Origin: Steinernema hermaphroditum | Lineage: Eukaryota; Nematoda; Chromadorea; Rhabditida; Steinernematidae | Assembly (NCBI GenBank): GCA_030435675.1 | Contig: CM059624.1 | Location: 3,682,769 to 3,746,768 of the forward strand | Length of the DNA stretch: 64,000 bases | Direction: 5' to 3' | In this document: one piece after another, positions 59,974-64,000 of the stretch | How positions within the stretch are numbered: position 1 is the stretch's first letter | How the letters are laid out: each line of letters begins with the position of its first letter | Made by a program: the position numbers and the translations under genes | Notes under the pieces: model-generated | The model's input: the letters and a program-made list of their open reading frames with translations, nothing else | Database searches by the model: none | Told to the model about the DNA's origin: nothing

Positions 59974-61203
59974 ATGCTGGTAAGAGTTGTTCTCACACTG
60001 CTGTTCCTTCAGCTCGCCTTCGGAAGTCCTCTTTCTGGCTCTGAATTGGTAAGCTCAAGGCCAAGCACGCGCTCTCACTAGACGTATCTAGATCTATGGA
60101 GGTCGACGGGCGCACGGTCCCAAGTTCCCCTTTCACGCCATCTTCATCAAAGAAGGGTTCGGTTTCTTCTGTGGCGGAAGCATCATCGACGAAGCATACA
60201 TTCTCACTGCCGGTCACTGTGCAGACATGATCTTGACGAATGGAACTACTACTGTCTACGGTGGCGTTTGGGACGTGGAGAAAAGGGAAGACTCTTACGT
60301 TCAGGCTAGTGGTGTCAAGAATGTGATCATACACCCATTATACAACAGAACGTTGTTGGTGCATGATGTTGCCATTGTTGAGGTAAGATGGTCATCTGAA
60401 TCATTGCGAACGTTTGTATATTAGCTGGAGACTCCATTCAAGAAGACTCGCACTGTTGACACCATCGAAGTTGTGGCCAATGACGAATTCCTGGACGCGT
60501 CTATCCCTCACGGCGCCATTCTCGAAATTGGATTTGGAACAGAATCCCAAAGTTGTAAGTTTGGGCAGTCTTGACTCTTTTCGAGGGGTAGATATATCTC
60601 AGAGGGAGAAAGTGAAAGGGTGTCATGGGAGCCATAGATCGCGGCCTAAAGCATAGCCAAACTTTGGGTCATATTGGTTACTAAATATCTGCTTTCATTC
60701 AGTCAACGAATCCGCTAAACCAGAAACTCCTGCCAGTCGTTACCTGAAATACACCCCTGTGGAACTAGTGAGCATTGAAATGTGCAGGTATGACGTTGTG
60801 CAACATTTGTCTTTCTGACTGATAAACCTCCTCATAGATCGGCATATGCCAACGCCAACTCAAAGCCAGTAACCTTCCCTGTTACGTCGGACAATTTGTG
60901 CACCACAAGCAGCCCCGGAGCGCGAAACGTGAGAGATAATTGTAGATTAATAGGTTTTGTGTTGTGTATTCAGGGCGACAGTGGAAGCCCCGTTCTGTTC
61001 TTTGACAACAAAATCCAGAAATTCAGACAATTCGGGCTGATCTCAAACGGAATTGCCGATCAGAAAGGAAATCTTCCGGGTATATATAGTTGTACAAAGA
61101 TGTTAATAAGTATTTTGTTGCAGTGATTCTCGCCCGGACTTCAGTGTACTGCTCGTGGATTGCGGAATCCACCGATGGAAACTCTGAGTGTCTTCGGAAT
61201 TAA
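59974..61203 (+). CDS. Secreted S1-family (chymotrypsin-fold) serine protease, 285 aa
   Basis: Exons 59974-60048, 60092-60382, 60425-60554, 60703-60787, 60838-60928, 60974-61079, 61124-61203; frame open across all. Signal peptide MLVRVVLTLLFLQLAFG. Mature domain likely starts at IYGG (26), but the residue before it is Leu, not the usual Arg/Lys, so activation may differ. Catalytic triad: His67 in TAGHC, Asp117 in HDVAIVE, Ser227 in GDSGS. Six residues before the serine is Gly221 rather than Asp, so the pocket is not trypsin-like, and the usual Cys four before the serine is Arg223. One N-glycosylation-type NRT at ~106. Fits a digestive or secreted protease; substrate unknown. Confidence 0.88.
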
Positions 61204-61470
61204 ATCGTTGCAAACCTTTTTATTATTGAGGAAGAAGTAATGTAGATAAACGGTCGAAATTCACATATTATGATCATGTTTTTCCGAGGATCTGTTGCCT
61301 TTCCGGGACCGGGATTTCCCCGGAATTAATTGTACCGGCGTCTATTGTCCATGTACCGACTCACGGACCAAGAACAATCGTCTCTGAAGGAGGACCGAGT
61401 TCAGATGCATCGGCTGTGCCGCAAGCGCTCCGAGAAGAATAAGATAAGACGAAACTTACGAAAAGTTTGA
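61204..61470. other. Intergenic between protease and CC-4
   Basis: 267 bp, 3' UTR of the protease and promoter side of the truncated CC gene. GACCGAGTTCAGATGCATCG at 61391 resembles the box-B side of the tRNA-like segment in the 55434-56019 element (GACCGAACTCTGATGCA), a possible relic. Confidence 0.4.
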
Positions 61471-62021
61471 ATGAGGCACACTCCGCTGCTGCTCTCCATT
61501 CTTTCTATCTTGCCCTTTATTTTGGTAACACAGGTACCTCTTGTATAATAGAATATGTTGACGCCAAGTATCGCTTCTCAGGTATTATGTAGTATTCGAT
61601 TCTCTTATATCGGCTCTCACTACGATGGGACCTTTGGCGAAGAAGTGGCTGTGTCCAGTACCGGTGAATGCACTCTACTGGCATTCAACAACAAGAAGAT
61701 TGGATATCGAATCAAAGTGAACGAAGAGAGGAAGACTTGCGCTCTGCTCACGACATTCAACCGATTTACCACTCTGAATGACAGCAACATTCGAGACTAT
61801 ATCCTGACTACAAGCGTCTCTGATCAGGAGTGTACTGTGTACACAGCTAGAAACGGTAGCTGAATGTTGATTTCTTTGGTTACATCAAGCGTTTCAGTAA
61901 TTGATCGCAATAACGTCTTCTTCATCGGTGTCGGAGTCGGCTATCTGCTTCATGATCGCGAACGTCAGCATCATTGCTTGCATCCGTCTGTGCTCAGTTG
62001 GTACTCGTGTTCATCGGTGAA
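61471..62021 (+). pseudogene. Truncated Cys-Cys family gene, N-terminal domain only (CC-4)
   Basis: Exons 61471-61533 (signal peptide MRHTPLLLSILSILPFIL) and 61582-61855 (274 nt, as in all paralogs) encode an N-terminal domain almost identical to CC-1 and CC-3. The next acceptor TTTCAG is kept and the following TAATTGA matches CC-1 exon 3 for seven bases, then at about 61904 the sequence switches to a dispersed fragment (inverted copy of 51161-51277). No cysteine-dyad exon follows before CC-5. If translated it stops early. Truncation by recombination or insertion. Confidence 0.75.
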
Positions 62022-62547
62022 TGCCATAATAATGTTTGTGCCATTGTGCGCGAGCCGACCACACTACTTTAGCGCGAATTAACTAGTGTATGCTGTACCT
62101 TATGCATTACCGTATGCTGACTGCCAACCCGAGTAGATCACTATCGTCGTGCCTCCGGAATCTATCGCCAATTCAAATCCACTTCCAAAGCGTTGTTTTT
62201 ACATTGGAACAGATTTCTCAATCAATGTATGCAATGGTGCAAAGGCCTAGACGTGTCTTTGCTCTGCAAAGATTTCTCTGCAAGCCTATGACTCATAAAT
62301 TATTCATCGTCTAGTGGAGTACACGGGCAAATCAAAACGCACAGGGACTTCCCATGATGCGCCTTCCCCCTTCAAAAAAAACCTTCAGTCTCATAAAAAT
62401 TTAAAATTAGTTGAAAACATAAAAACGCCGCCAAAGGACAAACCCCACGAAACGTAAAAACGCGACGAAACTGCGCTCTATCCCTCATCCAAGCAACGGC
62501 ATAAATCCGTGCGACTCACTGCATTATCTGCCGGTTGGAGCCTCAGC
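62022..62547. other. Intergenic upstream of CC-5
   Basis: 526 bp with no coding sequence. Promoter of CC-5 expected near 62500; no clear TATA box. Confidence 0.45.
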
Positions 62548-63959
62548 ATGGCTCACTTCTTACTTCTTGTTCTGGTGATCATCAGTGCACCTGTAGGCCA
62601 TAGTAGATGTTGTTGAAGTCATTGCTTATTCAGGTGTGGACCCAAGTCCGCTACACCTTCCTTCCAAGTCGATACAACGGCTTGTTCGACAAGGAGTTCA
62701 CAGTAGCTTCATTGGATGAGTGCAGCTTGGCGGCGACCGCTAAGAACAAAATCGGGTTCCGGGTGACCATCAAAAGCGAGGAGAAGAAAGAGATGACATG
62801 CGCGTTCCTCCGTCAGTTCAGTGGACTTGTGAATCGCTCTGATCCTAACGACTACGACTTCATCCTGGACACGAAGGCCGACGACAATGTTTGTCTTTGG
62901 AACACCGTCAGAAACGGTAATAGAAGTGTTTGGGTCCTTTTTGGATCTATCTTCATCTACATTTCAGTGAGTCAATTTATCTCTGGAAGCTGCACTGTGA
63001 AAGGAGCTGACTGCATGGTGCTAGAGAATATGGTAAGTTTGAAGAGGAACGGTTTGAATTTCATCAACTGGTTTAGAAGAAATTCTGTACGTTCGTGGGA
63101 ACAGACACGGCGGAATGTGCATGTAAGTATATTATAAGCATGCAAGACCCAAAAATTGCCTTCTTCAGCACATCAGTACACAGTGAAGAACATTGAATGT
63201 CCGTCCGGTCAAATAACAGTTGACCTAAAGAAGGGGAAGCACCTCTGCTGTCCAAGCGGAGAGAAACTGGCAGAAGAGAGAAATGGAAAGGCCTACTGTT
63301 GTCCATTAAACAAGAAGTTGAAAGGAATCTTCAATGGGAAAGCAATCTGTTGCAATCCAAGTGATAACTACAAGACAGGGACTTCGTTTTGCTGTCCAAC
63401 AGGGAAGCAGTATTCCTCTGGAAACGGCCTCGAACACTGCTGTCCCTCTGGCCTGGTTCCTTCGAAGTCCACCTCTGGAAGCATCGGCTGTTGTCCCTAT
63501 GGCAGAACCTATGTAAAAACTCAAAACGGCGTCGACCATTGCTGTCCCAACACAGAAAACTTTGTGAAAAGAGAGGGAGGAATCGACTACTGCTGTCCAA
63601 ATGGTGAAACGTTCCAAGGAAAACGAGGCGAGGTGGCCATATGTTGCCCTAATGGGAACATCTACAAAGAACATTACAATGGCAACAAAATTTGCTGCCC
63701 CACGACTGACAATTATAAGGCCGGGACAGGAAGGTGCTGCGGATCAGGTCTTTTCTACAACAAAAACAATGGTGCCGAAGCCTGTTGCCCTCCTAACAAA
63801 TACGCTGCGAGGGCAAGTAACGGGTACATTAACTGTTGCAAAGGCAAGGATGACAAGTTGCACATTTACACATTGGGAGACCCAACATATCTTAGATGCT
63901 GCGAACCTGGAACGACGTTCAAATTGGATGAAAAAGCTGCGAAATGCGTCAAGAATTAG
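62548..63959 (+). CDS. Secreted Cys-Cys dyad repeat protein, full-length member, 409 aa (CC-5)
   Basis: Exons 62548-62592, 62634-62916, 62968-63032, 63077-63122, 63169-63959; frame open across all. Signal peptide MAHFLLLVLVIISAP. N-terminal domain (residues ~16-145) diverged from CC-1/3: RYTFLPSRYNGLFDKEFT, DECSLAAT, KIGFRV, MTCAFLRQF, YDFILDT, ISGSC, DCMVLENM, KKFCTFVGTD. Then 14 CC dyads at intervals 17, 17, 14, 16, 17, 17, 17, 17, 17, 14, 16, 17, 21. The 14-16 pair recurs (DNYKTGTSFCC... and DNYKAGTGRCC...), so a block of about seven units was duplicated. No transmembrane segment. Stop TAG 63957-63959. Function unknown; a heavily disulfide-bonded extracellular rod or protease-resistant protein is plausible. 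Confidence 0.86.
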
Positions 63960-64000
63960 GCATGATGCGCACGTTTGCTTTTGCACTACGCGAATTTATT

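Overview
The window is nuclear DNA of a nematode. Evidence: a cluster of cuticle collagens with the nematode N-terminal block, a furin-like RxxR site, Gly-X-Y blocks bounded by cysteine clusters and a C-terminal CDHC tail; very short GT-AG introns (mostly 40-55 nt); lineage-expanded F-box-like single-copy-domain proteins; and TATA-driven collagen promoters. Species was not determined; the compact introns and gene families fit a rhabditid/Steinernema-type nematode.

Region 1 (1-17.5 kb): six cuticle collagen loci plus an F-box-like gene. Two pairs are arranged as inverted repeats: 1-659 against 1289-1947, and a larger palindrome 9341-12075 / 15868-17475 whose 3.8-kb centre carries three secreted EF-hand genes and two tRNA genes (Gly-TCC, Ala-AGC) lying inside one EF-hand intron. 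One arm of the palindrome carries a 1.12-kb inverted-repeat transposon flanked by TAA, and the other arm shows the matching empty site.

Region 2 (17.7-31 kb): a convergent pair of paralogous secreted proteins of unknown function, two near-identical F-box-like genes with a third 3' fragment (a mosaic segmental duplication), a six-exon RNase T2 with an unusual C-terminal extension, and another F-box-like single-exon gene.

Region 3 (31-40.4 kb), all on the minus strand: two kinesin light chain genes flanking a protein O-fucosyltransferase 1 gene. A decayed collagen sits antisense in the last intron of the first kinesin light chain.

Region 4 (40.4-49.8 kb): gene-poor, AT-rich with GC-rich islands, one tRNA-Ala(CGC), and several isolated exon-like segments that I cannot assign.

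Region 5 (49.8-64 kb): five loci of a secreted family that joins a roughly 130-residue cysteine-containing N-terminal domain to a tandem array of Cys-Cys dyads about 17 residues apart. Two look complete, one is short, one carries a frameshift and one is truncated against a dispersed sequence. One copy hosts a 586-bp TTAA-flanked inverted-repeat element in an intron. A chymotrypsin-fold (S1) protease gene with a non-trypsin specificity pocket lies among them.

Functional themes are extracellular: cuticle (collagens), secreted Ca-binding proteins, secreted nuclease and protease, Notch/EGF-repeat O-fucosylation, and the Cys-Cys family. All exon joins were deduced by reading splice signals and keeping the frame open across paralogs; no transcript evidence was available.
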